DNA from: Microthyrium microscopicum
Lineage: Eukaryota; Ascomycota; Dothideomycetes; Microthyriales; Microthyriaceae
Length of the DNA: 64,000 bases
Assembly (NCBI GenBank): GCA_010405405.1
Contig: MU004232.1
Location: 2,375,481-2,439,480, forward strand
Direction of reading: 5' to 3'
Both the position numbers and the translations under genes were made by a program. Below, piece after piece: positions 42,055-54,053 of this stretch. The notes under the pieces were generated by a model, which saw only the letters and a program-made list of their open reading frames with translations, was not told the DNA's origin and did not search any database. How positions within the stretch are numbered: the first letter of the stretch is position 1; each line of letters begins with the position of its first letter.

Positions 42055-45000
42055 CTAGGAGGCCAGCAGTGCTCCTTTCTCCTTGACGCGAGCGTCGACA
42101 TAGTCCTGGACGTCTTCCTCTGGTCTCATACGCAAGATCTTGAGTACCGTGTCGTCCCTTGGTTGCACGAAAACTTCCTCGTCTTCCTCTGTTTGGGGAG
42201 TGTTTATATTTCCTAACATTGGTCTAAAGCGCTGCTGCCATGCCTCTTCTTGTCGAACACAAGTTGCGACAGGATTGGCTTTACATAATGCCATCAAGGA
42301 CCTGGAACCCTCGAAGTAGAATGCATGCAGGCTTTTCAAATCGTACTACTGATAGCATTTGAGGATCTTGCGAGTAAAGCTATCTTGCATGCCCATGTTT
42401 TTGCCAATGGTTTGGAAGTATTCGAATAGCAGCTTTCGTAGTTAGCTTGGAGCAGAGTGCCAAAAGAGAATCAAAAAGTACTTACCTGGAGACACTAGAA
42501 AACGACATCTACTTGTTCCTGCTCTAGTGGTTGTTGTTGGGTTGTCCTGCGATAGAGAGTGGGAAGAAGAAGAGATTCAATCATCATTAGTATGTCCTTC
42601 CAAACATCTTTCAGTACTGATAACAATCCAGGCTCAGTTAAAATCGCTTCCAGGGTACCCAAATGCTTGCTGAACTTTTGGAATAGAGGATCGAGAGCGA
42701 TTGCAACCTTTTCCGGGTCTGGTATAGCGGAACCAATTAGGTAGTACCTACGTGCTGGATGCGTCCGATAGAGGTCTACAGTTCTTAATAGTGCAGTGCC
42801 ATGACAGGTATTGCTTTGAACAAAACAAGAACTACAAAATTTAGCTCAACCTTAGCGAAAGATCAAAGATACTATACGTTATTAGCAATGCCATAAATCA
42901 TATTTTTCTTCGTTCTTTCAAGGGACCTGAAGGTGTCACTCGTGTACAATTGAATACCTTCTCGCACTTCTTCTGCGCTGATATTCAGAAGAAGCTGACC
43001 TTGTGGCTTCATGTCGAGCCATAGCTGTCTAGGATCGCGTCTTGTAAAATCTGACGCCTCGATAGTCAAATATGCCACATAGGGCAGATCATCAGCTGGG
43101 CTCCAATTCCAGATAGTAGCCTGAATTTTCTCGGGCCCATTTGTGTTATAATCCATTTCACTGTTCCAATGAGGATCTAGACTGTCAAGGGCGATGCGAG
43201 ATTTGGCCAATATGTTCTGTTGCTCATCCGACAATAAGACATAAGGACACATTGAGCCGCTGCGGAGTTCTAGTAAACCTTCAGCTTTGACGATGTGTAT
43301 GGCAACTTTGTGAAGCGCCTTAGTCTTTGCATTTTCCTGCAGGATCTGTGCCCACGCATCGACCTGCATCTTGGTCTTAAGTGTTACGCAACGAGAGATA
43401 GCGTTTTCGAGGTCGTTAAGCATGGCAAGCGGCGTGTATGCTGCGATCTGGGAAGTGTCTCCTTGCTTCTCTGCCGTTGCATCAAAATCCACCTCAATCA
43501 GCGAATCGCCCATTGCTGCGGTGAACATTTGCCAAAGAACCTGAGCATATTTGGTGACGCACCTGTTAATACCTTTGGACATGATGGTCATAAATTCAGC
43601 GTATTGCAGTTTGTTCTTCCAGCGCAGCTCGACAAGCCGATCGACACATTTGCGCAAAGCGTCGAACATTTCGATGATAGACATGCTTTGGCGTCTGTAA
43701 CTTAACTCGGTTCCCACTATTGTGAAGTCGTCCTTGCTAATACTACTGGCAATGTTGAAGAGTGCCTCGCTCGCTTCTTCCAGCCAGTGTAAAACAAACT
43801 TCTCGAGCAAAGTTTCGGCCGGGAGTTCCAATATCGGACCATCATCTCCAGCTTGAGGCCCAACTTCGTCATACACTCGGCGCATCTCTACTAGTGTTCT
43901 GCAAAGGTCGAATATTACACCATTGTCAATAGCATACTCCTGGGCTTGACTCATCTTTCCAACCTCAGAGATTAGTCTTTTGACATCTCTTGCGTAGGAA
44001 GGGAACACATCCTCGATGAAAATGGCTGAGACGTTCACATCCATGACTACCAAAACTTCTGTGTACAGCGACTGGGTGTTCTCGACAATCGCGAGGATAC
44101 TATCCCCTAGCTGAGCCACCTTGTGAAGCTGCGACTCATCATTGCCCGGCCGGGATATGATATCAGTATACATTAATCGGTATGCATCTATAGCTTTTCG
44201 ACGCAAAATGTATCGCATTTCTGCAGTCCCTCGTCTCCGGTATGTGGCAGTTTCGAGCAAGTCATCATCAGTATAAATATGCTCCCTGAGTGTATATAGT
44301 ATCCTACTGATGGGGAGCGGGCCCGCCGTATAACAGGTCGTCATTCCATGAAATAGTAGCATCATAAGCTTGTCATGCACATCCTCAAGGACTTCTCGGT
44401 AGAGCTCCAGATCAATAATAGGCCACTGTGCGATGACAGAATTATGATAGGTGGATTTGTCGGTTTCTTGAGACCCTAGTTCTGGAAAACAGGACTCTTT
44501 GAAGAATTCGAAAGCTGCTTCTAGGATATCTTGATCTATACCATTGTGTATTTGTCGTATGACGTTGAGAAATAGAATGCAACGCGAAGCATGAGGTATA
44601 TGCCATCGAGTGCCTAATTCTTTGAGCAATTGAGATGAGGCCTTAGATAGGAGTGGGTTGCCTGTAAACTCGGTTCTAGGCTTATGCGATAGCCTGCTCT
44701 GATCATATGGATATGTTTTGATGTCATATGTTTTGATATCATGCCAGAGTGCCTGTTCCATGACAATACGATACTGTTCTCGAGGGTATACGGGGATGAA
44801 GACATAAGGCCTATCATTTTCTTGGCGAGTGTCCTCTCCTTGATCGTCGAACCAGGACTTGCTAGCGTATTCTCGTTTCTTGTCTGGGAGGAGAAGAGAG
44901 ACGACCAGCCGTGCGGGATCTGCAGATTCTCTAATGCTCCAAGCCTTATACGCCTCCTCTGTGCTAAAATCAGAGCGGTGCAAGCATGTCGAGTGTTCTT

Positions 45001-45757
45001 GGTCCAGCCTTCTGTGGTAAGTCTTGGGGTCTTGCAGCGCAGCATCCTGGGTCCAGATAGTCCAATTTCGAACAATATCTTCCTTTAATGTAATGGAAGG
45101 AATATCGAATAAATGCAAGACTGCGAAGAATAGGTTCGTTTTCTCATATTCATGTGTCCATGGTGACCTGGCTACCTGCAACTGACCATTAGCATCAATG
45201 CCATGGGCATCGCTCCTCGCGGCGACAAAGGAGATGAGACCGTTTTCCAGTTTGCGAGAATGCGCAAGCAATGTCAGACGGCTTGTTTCCCACGATGTAT
45301 CCACGAAAGCATGCAAAACTTGTTCGAACAGGCGACTGAAAACAATCAAGTGACGAAGCACTGTCAGAGTCCAAAAATTGGCGTCCGCTAACAGCAGCAC
45401 ATTCTTCGGCTCGCTTTTCATAGCGGAAGCTAAGACGAGCAGTATATCCCGTACTCGTAGTATGCGCAGTGCTGGATTTTGGTGATAGAAAATTTTAAGG
45501 ATATTTGAGAGAGTAGCGAAGTTGGCATATAGCAAAGGAGCAGTGTACTCAAGCACTTCTTTGCGTTCCACAAAGCTTTTGATTTCGTGGCTCAGTGTCA
45601 CTACTGAACCAGGCGGCAGATAGTCTACCTGCACGGGCTCCCAGAGTTGAGCATACTCCTCAAAGGCCTCAGGTAATCTCTGCACAGTTTCGGCCAGCCT
45701 TTGAGGCCATTGCGCGCTGAAAACGTAGGTAGTGTTGAGAAAATCGAGATATGCCAC
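42055..45757 (-). CDS. Munc13/MUN-type C2-domain protein with two in-frame stops near its C terminus
   Basis: Exons are 45757-42873, 42831-42486 and 42432-42055 (introns 41 and 53 nt, standard motifs). The large first exon covers an N-terminal helical region, an MHD1-like part (about 590-790, e.g. DLCRTLVEMRRVYDE) and a C2 domain (about 820-930, VAIHIVKAEGLLELRSG ... DPHWNSEMDY). An MHD2-like end follows in exons 2-3 (LDPLFQKFSKHLGTLE, DVWKDILMMIESLLLP, then SLHAFYFEGS). Two TAG codons interrupt that end, at 42497-42495 (after VDVVF) and 42348-42346 (after KCYQ), although frame and splice sites persist beyond them. The product would stop at 1073 of about 1200 residues. Relatives such as yeast YOR296W are thought to act in membrane traffic. 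Recent decay or a tolerated truncation are both possible. Confidence 0.75.
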
Positions 45758-45799
45758 GCGAAGAGCATAGGTAGTTATATGTTAGTTTGTCGGATTCGA

Positions 45800-48227
45800 T
45801 CATTGCAAGCTCTGGAGCCTCCTGGATTTTGTTGAGTCTGCAACTAGCAATGGGTATTCCGTAGCAGCAATAGGAGCTAGATCAGAGTGTCCATGGCGAG
45901 CTTTAAAGAACTTTCCTGTTGCGAAGTCCCAGACCATGTCCAAAGTGGCAGGGACCTTTGCTTGATCTACCTGGTCCTCCGAATAATTCTCAGGGTCATC
46001 CTTTGAGGTTCTATCCTCGTCTTCAAAGTCGTTGGAAGATGTGCTAGAATCTTCTGAGAAGGTCTCTTTGGCGTCCTGAGATCTTGAACCTTGGGCATTG
46101 TCTTGAGGCAAGTTTGAATCGTTATCTAATTTCTCGTCACCGGCCGAATAGTCGGCTCGCGGAATTGCGAACAGGGAGAGTTGTTGAAGATGTCGAGATA
46201 TATGAGTCTTCATGTTCTTGGTTCTCTGGTAGCACAGGTTGCATATGCCACCAGGACATTGTGAAGGCCGCCGAAATATTTGTAAAAGCTCTGGCGAGGA
46301 CTGGAGATCTATGCAATGATCATCCTTCAGATGTATCTCGAAGCTCGTCTGTTCCATATGTACTTGATGACCGGCAGTGTTACAGAAAAACTCAACTCGG
46401 TGGTATTGGAGTTCATGGCTGTACCACTTATCCTGATCTTCGAAAATGTGATCAGGAAGGTTGCAATCGGGGTATGTACAAACATAAGGTTGTATATCAT
46501 TGAGGACGTGCTTTCTGGACGACGATTGAAAGTTAGCAAAGGTGTAAAGTGTGACCTAATTATGGAGACCGGCACATTTGTGGAAATTGGAAAGCAGGAA
46601 CTTACTTCCAGGAGCGATCGGACCGAATATAGGGAGTGAGAGAACAGTAAGCGCATTCGAATCTTGTCAAATGGACTCCGTTTTGGCTACTCGTTGGCCT
46701 TGGAGGTACCTCAATTCCGATTTCTCGAGTCCTTTCGCTACCTGCGAGTGAGGTCCTCGACTGAGTCGACTCTGATTCAGCTATGGATGGAGCGAATAAA
46801 GGTGTAGTGTCTAATAAGGTCGAACCTTCCATTCGTAATTTACTGGCTCTAGTCGGAAAGGTCCACCAACTACTTTCTGGTCTATTGTGAGTCTCGTGAG
46901 CTATTTGAGTGTCTAGTTCGCCGAATACTTTGGAGTCGTTCCCAATGCTCGCTGTATCTTGTAGCTTGAAAGTCGAAGCTACGACATGGGACTTGGATCT
47001 TATGTTAGTTCGGAGGCCAGCTTTATGTTTCTGCCGGTAAATCAGTAGTTGTCGGCGTCTAGTGATCATCTTCCCCAAGCGCAGTTTTACTATTGGGCTA
47101 AGTCGCTCATCGGGAAACTTGTCCAGAACATATGCCACGTCGAAATGCTGAAAATGCGATACTTCCTCTGCTGATTTGTCATTCAGACGGTCGACTGGTG
47201 CTGGTCTACGAAGTGGAAGCTTGTAAAGACAAGTCACGAGGAGTCTGATGGAATCGACGAGTTGTTGTAATTCGGTCCTTCCGCGAGCCTGTACGGGCGG
47301 TTGCTCTGGTGGTCTCATTGTAGCTGTCTTCTCTGATGCAGGTGCCGTATGTTTCTTGTCCGATGACTGCGCAATCGCATCGGCCTCTGTTTCAGAGTCT
47401 GAAGATACTTCCCATGGGGAGTCTTCTTCTTTTTCAGTAGTTTGTGCTTCCAGCCCATGCTCGGAGAGACCTCCATCATTGGAGTCAGAGTCTGACGAAA
47501 GCGCATCAAACGGTATGCGGTCTCCTTTCAAGATTTGGATCGCTTTTGTGGTTTGACGCCTCAAAGTATCCATGAGTTTCAAGACCTGTCATGGTACAGT
47601 TAGTTTGCTGTACAACGAGTTTATCGGCATAATTTTGGATATAGTGATAGAATCGAGCACTCAAAACAAGAATCGATTGCGTCTTCAAGAAGAGGTCAAT
47701 AAGAAGAAGAAACAGCACAGTACCTGATCTCGATAGAAAGAAGCTTCTCTCAGCCTGTAGTCCAAAGACAGTCGATACGTCTTTCCACAATGCGCAGCTC
47801 CGACATTTCCTGCCCAGAGACAATACTTGTCAAACTCCTCCGTTAAATGCTGATGATAATTTCCGGACGTCATTGCAATCTTGCAGAGCTCACCCAAGGA
47901 GGCGTAGCAATCTTCATGTCGTTCAGAGATGGTCATCGCCGCTTCGCTCGGGGTTCCGCTGGCTGCATATAGGTTCGTCGGCTTGTTGGAGTCGCTGGTT
48001 GATCCCAGTGATAAGTCTCCCGGTGTATACTTCCGCTGTTCTGTTCTCACCTCAGTCAGCCATGAGCCTCTCCGCACTGCTCGCTGCGGAGGCAGACTCT
48101 CGCTCGGGTGCAGTGGGATAGACATCTTTGAATTGTTATCATCTTCATCCTCATCAGCAGAGGATAGCAGAGCCTCTGTATCAGGTGAAGCACGCGCCAC
48201 AGCCTGATGGCCCTTTTTGGCCGACAT
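45800..48227 (-). CDS. fungal C2H2 zinc-finger protein with NACHT/ankyrin-associated N-terminal domain, 732 aa
   Basis: Exons 48227-47724, 47585-46606 and 46514-45800 (introns 138 and 91 nt) join in phase. Residues about 100-170 carry the domain often placed before fungal NACHT and ankyrin regulators (EEFDKYCLWAGNVGAAH, then SLDYRLREASFYRDQVLKL). The middle is acidic and low in complexity. Residues about 470-610 are a string of degenerate C2H2 fingers: CAYCSLTPYI, YVCTYPDC with YSHELQYH, FEIHLKDDH, and CPGGICNLCYQRTKNMKTH followed by RHLQQLSLFAIPR, the signature of this family. An acidic tail follows. It probably binds proteins or nucleic acid in signalling. It shares a 361-nt spacer with a divergent DUF7580 gene. 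Confidence 0.85.
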
Positions 48228-48588
48228 GACAATTGATGATAGCGATATTGGTGACCTTTACCTAGGAGTGCATATCCTACAGCGTGAAGACTTAACCGAA
48301 TCTACCTAAACAGGCACTGCGACTGCGATAAACACACCCATCGGAACGGCAGAAAATATAAAGGCTTCTTCATTGGGGCTGAAGATGCGGGGCTAACCAC
48401 ATATTGTACGTGTATGGCAGGTGCTGACCAGTCTTGTATCACGATTTAGGCGCCGTGCAGATGACTGCATGGCCGGGCGACGACCCGAAACTTCCAAAGT
48501 GAGCTTTCCAGCTTTGCCTTTTAACCCCAATATTCTTTCGATCGGTCATAACTGCCGATATAGGTGGTTTGACTCTGTTGATGCCAGC
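48228..48588. promoter_or_regulatory. bidirectional promoter between C2H2 and DUF7580 genes
   Basis: 361 nt separate the two divergent start codons. No known operator is visible. The short spacer suggests coordinated expression. Confidence 0.5.
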
Positions 48589-50470
48589 ATGTCTGGATTC
48601 GAAGTCGTAGGGGTCGTTCTCGGGGGTATTCCTCTGATCATCAGCGCTTTAGAACACTACGCCGATGGGGTAAGGCTGGAAATCCTTTCTCAGGAGCTCG
48701 AACTGATATGCTATGCTCTAGGTCACCACAATCAAGCATATGATAGAGTTTGAGAACACATTTCTAGACTCTCAGTCGCGACTCCTGCTCAGTCTAGCTA
48801 TATTTCAACAATCATGCAGAGAGCTCGTTCAAGATCTTCCGGACAGCCAGGTTCGAGATCTGATGGATCTGAGAAACGGATGGGATGATCCAGAGCTGAA
48901 GATAATCCTAGCACGAAAGTTGGGAAAAGACTTTGAGGTGTATAGAATGTCGGTGAAGCTGCTTAACAAAAGAATTGGTCTTCTGCGAAAAAAGTTAAAG
49001 CTACGGGAAGACTTGACAGTATGATACTTACGCGTAAACATAAAGATTGACCCTAACTCTCATAGGCTCCGTTTATAGTCGGTGGTGTTGTGGATGAAAA
49101 ACTTCGCAAAGACTTCTTTAAGAGCTCCTGGTCTCGAATACGCGGTGGGTTCCAGGCTGAAAAGCACAAACAGCTAGTAAATGAAATCCGTGATGACGTT
49201 GATCAGTTGTGCACCTTCACGAAAGGAGCGATGGATATCGAGGATCTAAGCCATGAGAGATCGGCTTCTGCAATATCAAGCTATTGGCTTGGTATGAGGA
49301 GTCATACACATGGCCTATACAACGCGTTGCGCTCTATATGGTCACATAACTGTTCTTCGCATACACACCTTGCAAGGCTTGCACTCGATCTACCGAATGA
49401 TCTTGAAGATGAGCGCGACACACCTCGGTTCAGTCTGTATTTCTCGTTGGCGGAGAAGACGTCCACTCAAACATCTTTGCCAGGCGGATCTCGTAACTTT
49501 ACCGTACTCTCGTTCCAGTCACCAGTTCCATCGTAAGCTCTGCCTTTCTCTTAGTCTTCCATGACCCTGTTCAGGTTTAGTTCGCTGACACCGAATGATA
49601 GAACATCTCCAAATGTTGTGTCCAAATCGCCGAATGCAAAGAAGAAGACCCAGTTCAATCTGCCCACTAGTCCTACCCATGGAAGGCGGAAAACAAAGAT
49701 GGCATGCACCTCCCAGATCAAAATCGAGAATCTATGCACCACAATCGGCAAAATCTGCCAACCAGGATCGTGTTGTGGCTTTCTGAGTGGCCAGGATTGG
49801 CATTATCATATCCATGATGCAGTGGACCAGAAAGTGAAGGGATTGACGCCACTGCCACATATACTCCACTGCCAAGATAGTACAAGGACCACTACAAGAC
49901 AAAAGTGAGTGAAGAATACTTCAAAAAAGTCCAGTGTCTAACGATCAACGGTTGAGTAGAAGAACACTTGCTCTTGCACTCGCGTCTGGAGTCTTGCAAC
50001 TATACAATACGCCATGGCTGCGTGATCGATGGACAGCTGACGATATATACGTGGATACTACTGCACATCAGCTTTACGTTGTCAAGACTTTTGATCCCAC
50101 GGCGGTCGATCAGCAGCATATATCGACGAGCGACGATGAGCTTCTAGTGAAAAATCGAACTCTGTTCGCTCTCGGTGTAGCTCTGCTGGAGCTTACATAT
50201 GGAGCACCTCTGTCGACTCTGCAGACTCCTGAGGATCTCAATGATGCATTCACGCAATATCGAGCTGCTACTCGACTGACGAAGAAGATGCAGGCCGACG
50301 AGCTTCCGAGGTTTGCATCCGCAGTGGGAAAGTGCATATATCCGACGGCCGAGGGGTGTGACTTTAGCTTTGGGAATGAGGCCTTTCGTCGTCGGTTCTT
50401 CGAAGAGGTCGTGCTGCCACTGAAGGAAGATTATGAAGAGCTGTTCCCAAAATCAAGTAGAACTAATTAG
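48589..50470 (+). CDS. DUF7580 protein with HeLo-like N-terminal helix, 561 aa
   Basis: Exons 48589-48669, 48722-49018, 49066-49532, 49575-49879 and 49935-50470 (introns 42-55 nt) stay in phase. The N terminus MSGFEVVGVVLGGIPLIISA is the hydrophobic helix typical of HeLo-like/prion-associated fungal proteins, followed by a helical bundle (EFENTFLDSQSRLLLSLAIF, RKLGKDFEVYRMSVKLLNKR). The C-terminal half is the DUF7580 kinase-like region (RRTLALALASGVLQLYNTPWL, then LFALGVALLELTYGAPL). It lacks the kinase catalytic triad as far as I can read. Related proteins are expanded in filamentous ascomycetes and several HeLo relatives cause cell death in incompatibility; that role here is inference. Confidence 0.82.
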
Positions 50471-50914
50471 GCCACCGTGCCTCAAAGGCCTCAAACTCTC
50501 TCTTGAATATCTTACTTTGAGAATTCCACATCCGTCGAAGTGTCTTGCTTCGTTGTCCAGCATCGCAGTATAGTACCAGTAGCTGCCTTTTGAGGTGAGT
50601 ATCGAGCTCGTCCCTGCATTGAGATGCTGTAGTCAACGCGTGAGAGTGTGAAGCTGTAAACATCAGTGAATAAATTTCAACAAGATGAAAGTTTGAAGAC
50701 TAATGGACGCGTCAACTGATAGATGCAAATGGAGGAGGCTCTCCAAAAGCCGCTAACCTAAAACTGACTAGCTCCATCGAGTCTCCAAACCTCCAGCTTT
50801 AAACATTCAAGATAGGCCTTGATACCAAGCACTTCATTCCACCAACCAACTCCTCTATCGCTCACACATATATACCCACAACTAAACCCACAAGAACTCC
50901 CATCTGCTCTCACA
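50471..50914. other. intergenic, SPT4 upstream
   Basis: About 440 nt. The last 90 nt are pyrimidine-rich, consistent with the SPT4 leader. No other gene is supported. Confidence 0.4.
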
Positions 50915-51353
50915 ATGTCAATCGCCCAACAATACGGTTTCACAACCCCCCACCAAGCCCGCTCCCTCCGCGCCTGCATGGTCTGCTCCATAATCCAAGT
51001 CTCCTCCGTTCGCTCCTCCCTATCCTCCCCTCACCACCACATAAACCACTAACACGTCCTAGAAATTCGTATCCGAAGGCTGTCCCAACTGCGAAGGCGT
51101 CCTCGGCATGAAAGACAGCCAAGAAGCCGTCCAAGAATGCACCTCCGCCAACTGGAACGGCATGATCGCCGTAGCCGACCCCTCCAAGTCCTGGGTCGCC
51201 CGATGGCAGCGCGTAGAAACATATGTACCCGGCATGTACGCAGTCCAAGTGATTGGGAAATTACCGCAGGATGTGCTGGAGCGCATGGAGGATAATGGGA
51301 TGCGGTATGTGCCAAGAGATGGGGTGGAGGATGTTGGTGTTGAGGAGGAGTAG
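50915..51353 (+). CDS. SPT4: transcription elongation factor Spt4, 124 aa
   Basis: Exon 1 is 50915-50998 and exon 2 51063-51353. The intron is 64 nt with a weak GTCTCC donor, a CACTAAC branch and a CCTAG acceptor. The four zinc-binding cysteines are split by the splice: CMVC in exon 1 and CPNC in exon 2, as IIQKFVSEGCPNCEG. The conserved core (SANWNGMIAVADPSKSWVAR and PGMYAVQVIGKLP) is complete. Spt4 pairs with Spt5 (DSIF) and holds RNA polymerase II and I in a processive state. An acidic tail EDVGVEEE ends it. The coding strand changes from C-rich to G-rich near 51240. Confidence 0.94.
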
Positions 51354-51707
51354 AAACCAGCTCCAGATGAGGAAAGACGAGGGAAGGTGGTTTGAAGAAT
51401 GGCATTTGAAGGCGTTATGTTGGGATTTTTGTTATGACACGAAGAAAAAAGGCATATACCCCAGCGGGATTTCGACTTACGAGCGAGCAGGTTATTTTTG
51501 AGTAATGTTGACAATTGAAATTTTTGCTCCATACAATACAGAACCTGAGCAGGTGCTTCTAATACATGTAGAGATATACTCGGACAAACTCCCGCATACT
51601 ATGAACAGCCGAATTCTGCTTTTCTCTATCACCAGCCATGCCAATTCCAGCTTTTCTCTATCACCACGCATAATATTCCATGGACCTTTCGATGCTGTCC
51701 TGATATT
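51354..51707. other. convergent 3' region SPT4 / acyl-CoA synthetase
   Basis: About 350 nt between stop codons. A short repeat of CTTTTCTCTATCACCA occurs twice (around 51620 and 51650). Nothing else is visible. Confidence 0.45.
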
Positions 51708-54032
51708 CTACAACAGTGCTCGGATTGGTTTCTCGTTGGCGGCAACTGCTTCGTACAAGGCGTCGAGGTTCGACCGGTAGTGCTTGGCAACAAATGATCG
51801 CTTGAGTTTCATCCTAGCAAGTGTTAGTCATTCCATTCAGCAAAAGAATATGGCTCGGACTTACGTTGGTGTCATCAAGTTCTTCTCCTCGGTGAATGGC
51901 GTGAGGAACAGGTGGTGGGCTCGGCACCACTCATAACGATTGAACTTGTTCTCTTTCGAGATGCGATCCAACTGCTTCTGCGCCGCCTTGAGCACACGCT
52001 CGTCCTTGCACGCCGCCTCGATCTCGCTGATATCGTCTTTGGTGAAGCGCTTGCCCATAGCGCGGCCAGCAAACTCGGCAAATGCTTCAGGCTCAACACC
52101 AAATAGACCCACCAAGCTCGTCTTATCAGAGTCACCGTGGATATAGGCCGTTTGTAGAAAGCTCAAGTTTGCGAGGTAGACGTTCTCGATACGCTCAGGG
52201 CTGACGTACTCGCCCTGGGACAGCTTGAGCAAGTTCTTGACACGATCGATGATGGAGAAACGACCCATGTCGTCAACTTGGCAGATATCTCCTGTGGCGA
52301 ACCAACCGTCGTTGTCGAGTGCTTTGGCGGTCTCGGCGGCGTTCTTGTGATATTCGCGGAAGATGGTGTTGCCGCGGATGAGCAATTCGCCACGAGGAAA
52401 TGGCTTGTCGGTGGACAGGTACTCCATGTCGGGCACATCACGGAGGCAGATCTCGCCTGATGGACCAACACCACCACAGTTTCCGGTCGTCATGTCGCCG
52501 TCGACTTGGCATAAAGCCATAGCATACGTTTCAGTGAGACCATAACCTTGCGAGAAGTTGTTGGCGAAGCAGACACGGAGGAACTGGTGTAGAGATGGGT
52601 CTAGCGGAGCGGAGCCGGAGATGATGGTGTGGCATCGTTGGAGGCCGACATTGGCGGCGACCTTCTTGGCCCAGACTTTATCCCAGAGCCAATGTCTGTT
52701 GGTGGCGATCTTTGGGTCGGGGTTGTTGGCCTTTTCGAGCTTCAAGTTGATAACGTACTTGCTAAGAGCGCCGCGGATTGGGTTTGCTGGCTTCTCGATG
52801 GTCGCAAGACGAATGCCGGCACCGATACGGTTGAAAAGACGTGGCACACCAGAGAAGCCAGTGGGTCGGAGAAGTTTGAGATCTTCCACAACTTCATTGA
52901 CATCTCCGTGATAGAAACCAATACCAGCGCCACCCCAGAGAGCGAGATGCTCAGCCAATCGCTCGTAAATGTGAGCCAACGGCAAGAATGAACAAGAGAC
53001 GTCCTCATCTGTCTGATCCATAAGACACAGGGTTGAGCTAGTGGCAGCTACGGTGTTCTTGTGGGTGAGGACCACACCCTTGGGGTCACCAGTGGTACCG
53101 GATGTATAGTTGATGGTGACAATGTCTTCAGGCGTAGGAGGATTGATAGGTCGTGGACTTGCGGCTCCCAGCTTCTCCACCTCTGTGAATTCAAGAATCT
53201 GCACACCTGCCTCCTTCGCGAACTGGTTCAACAGTTCTCTTTTCGACTCGCCTTTGACTTCTCCTGCGGACAACGGATCCATACATATGATGATCTTCAA
53301 GCTTGGGCATCTAGGAGCGATCTTCAGAAGGGTTGGAATATGCGATAAAGACGTAGCAACGCAAGAGAGCTCGGCATGATTGATGATGTACTCGGTCGTT
53401 TGTGGCCCAAGGGTATCGTACAGTGAGACGGTGAACAGCGATTGGGAGTGAGCTGCTAGATCTGCGGAGTTGATTAGATGGGATCAAGCCAGCTCTTTCA
53501 AATATCTTACCAGTAATCTGGAATTCAGGTCGGTTGTTGCACCATAATCCGACACCATATTTTCCAGTAACTCCAATGTTTTCATGGATGATGCGCAAAC
53601 CAGAACCAAGATTCTTTCTACGTGTTGCAATGGTCTCGTAGTCTTCCCAAACGTATGCTCCCCATGTCTTAGTTAGTGGATCCCAGGGACGATGGCCGAG
53701 ACATTTGTTCTTAGGGACGTTGGCGACTATGTGAGGATTAGCCAATGAGAAAGCTGAGTATTCACGATTTTAACATACCAGCTTCCTCGAAAAAGTCGTG
53801 AGCCGTTCGGATCTAAGCAAAGTTAACTCCTGGTCAATCTAAGTTGAAGACAAAGAGCTACCTTTGGGTCCATAGTCTCGAGCAGCGCATCTGTGAATCG
53901 CCAATGTCGATACACTGCTGATCGACCCGGTACTTGTGATCCTGGAACCGGAAGACTGTATGGCTTGCCTGGCTCCGGTGGCACTCGGAGCCCCTTGGCC
54001 CTTTCGATGGAGTAGGTATTGAGTTTCCCCAT
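51708..54032 (-). CDS. long-chain acyl-CoA synthetase, about 707 aa
   Basis: Five exons: 54032-53862, 53812-53779, 53726-53511, 53461-51865 and 51813-51708 (introns 49-52 nt). ATG at 54032 (MGKLNTYSIERAKG) is used, with one seven codons upstream (54053) as alternative. Adenylate-forming motifs are complete: YTSGTTGDPKGVVLTHKN (AMP-binding loop), SQGYGLTET, DGWFATGDIC and GRFSIIDRVKNLLKLSQGEYV (fatty-acyl-CoA synthetase signature with the conserved Arg/Lys). It joins fatty acids to CoA via an acyl-AMP. The C terminus (PIRALL) lacks a standard peroxisomal SKL, so location is open. N-terminal similarity is closer to LACS6/7-like and Faa2-like enzymes than to Faa1, as an impression only. Confidence 0.92.
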
Positions 54033-54053
54033 TGTGTCTTTCCTGATGACCAC

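Noticed and set aside
51620-51680. Short direct repeat in the SPT4/acyl-CoA synthetase spacer
   Set aside because: Two copies of about 16 nt in AT-rich 3' flanking DNA are too few to call an element.
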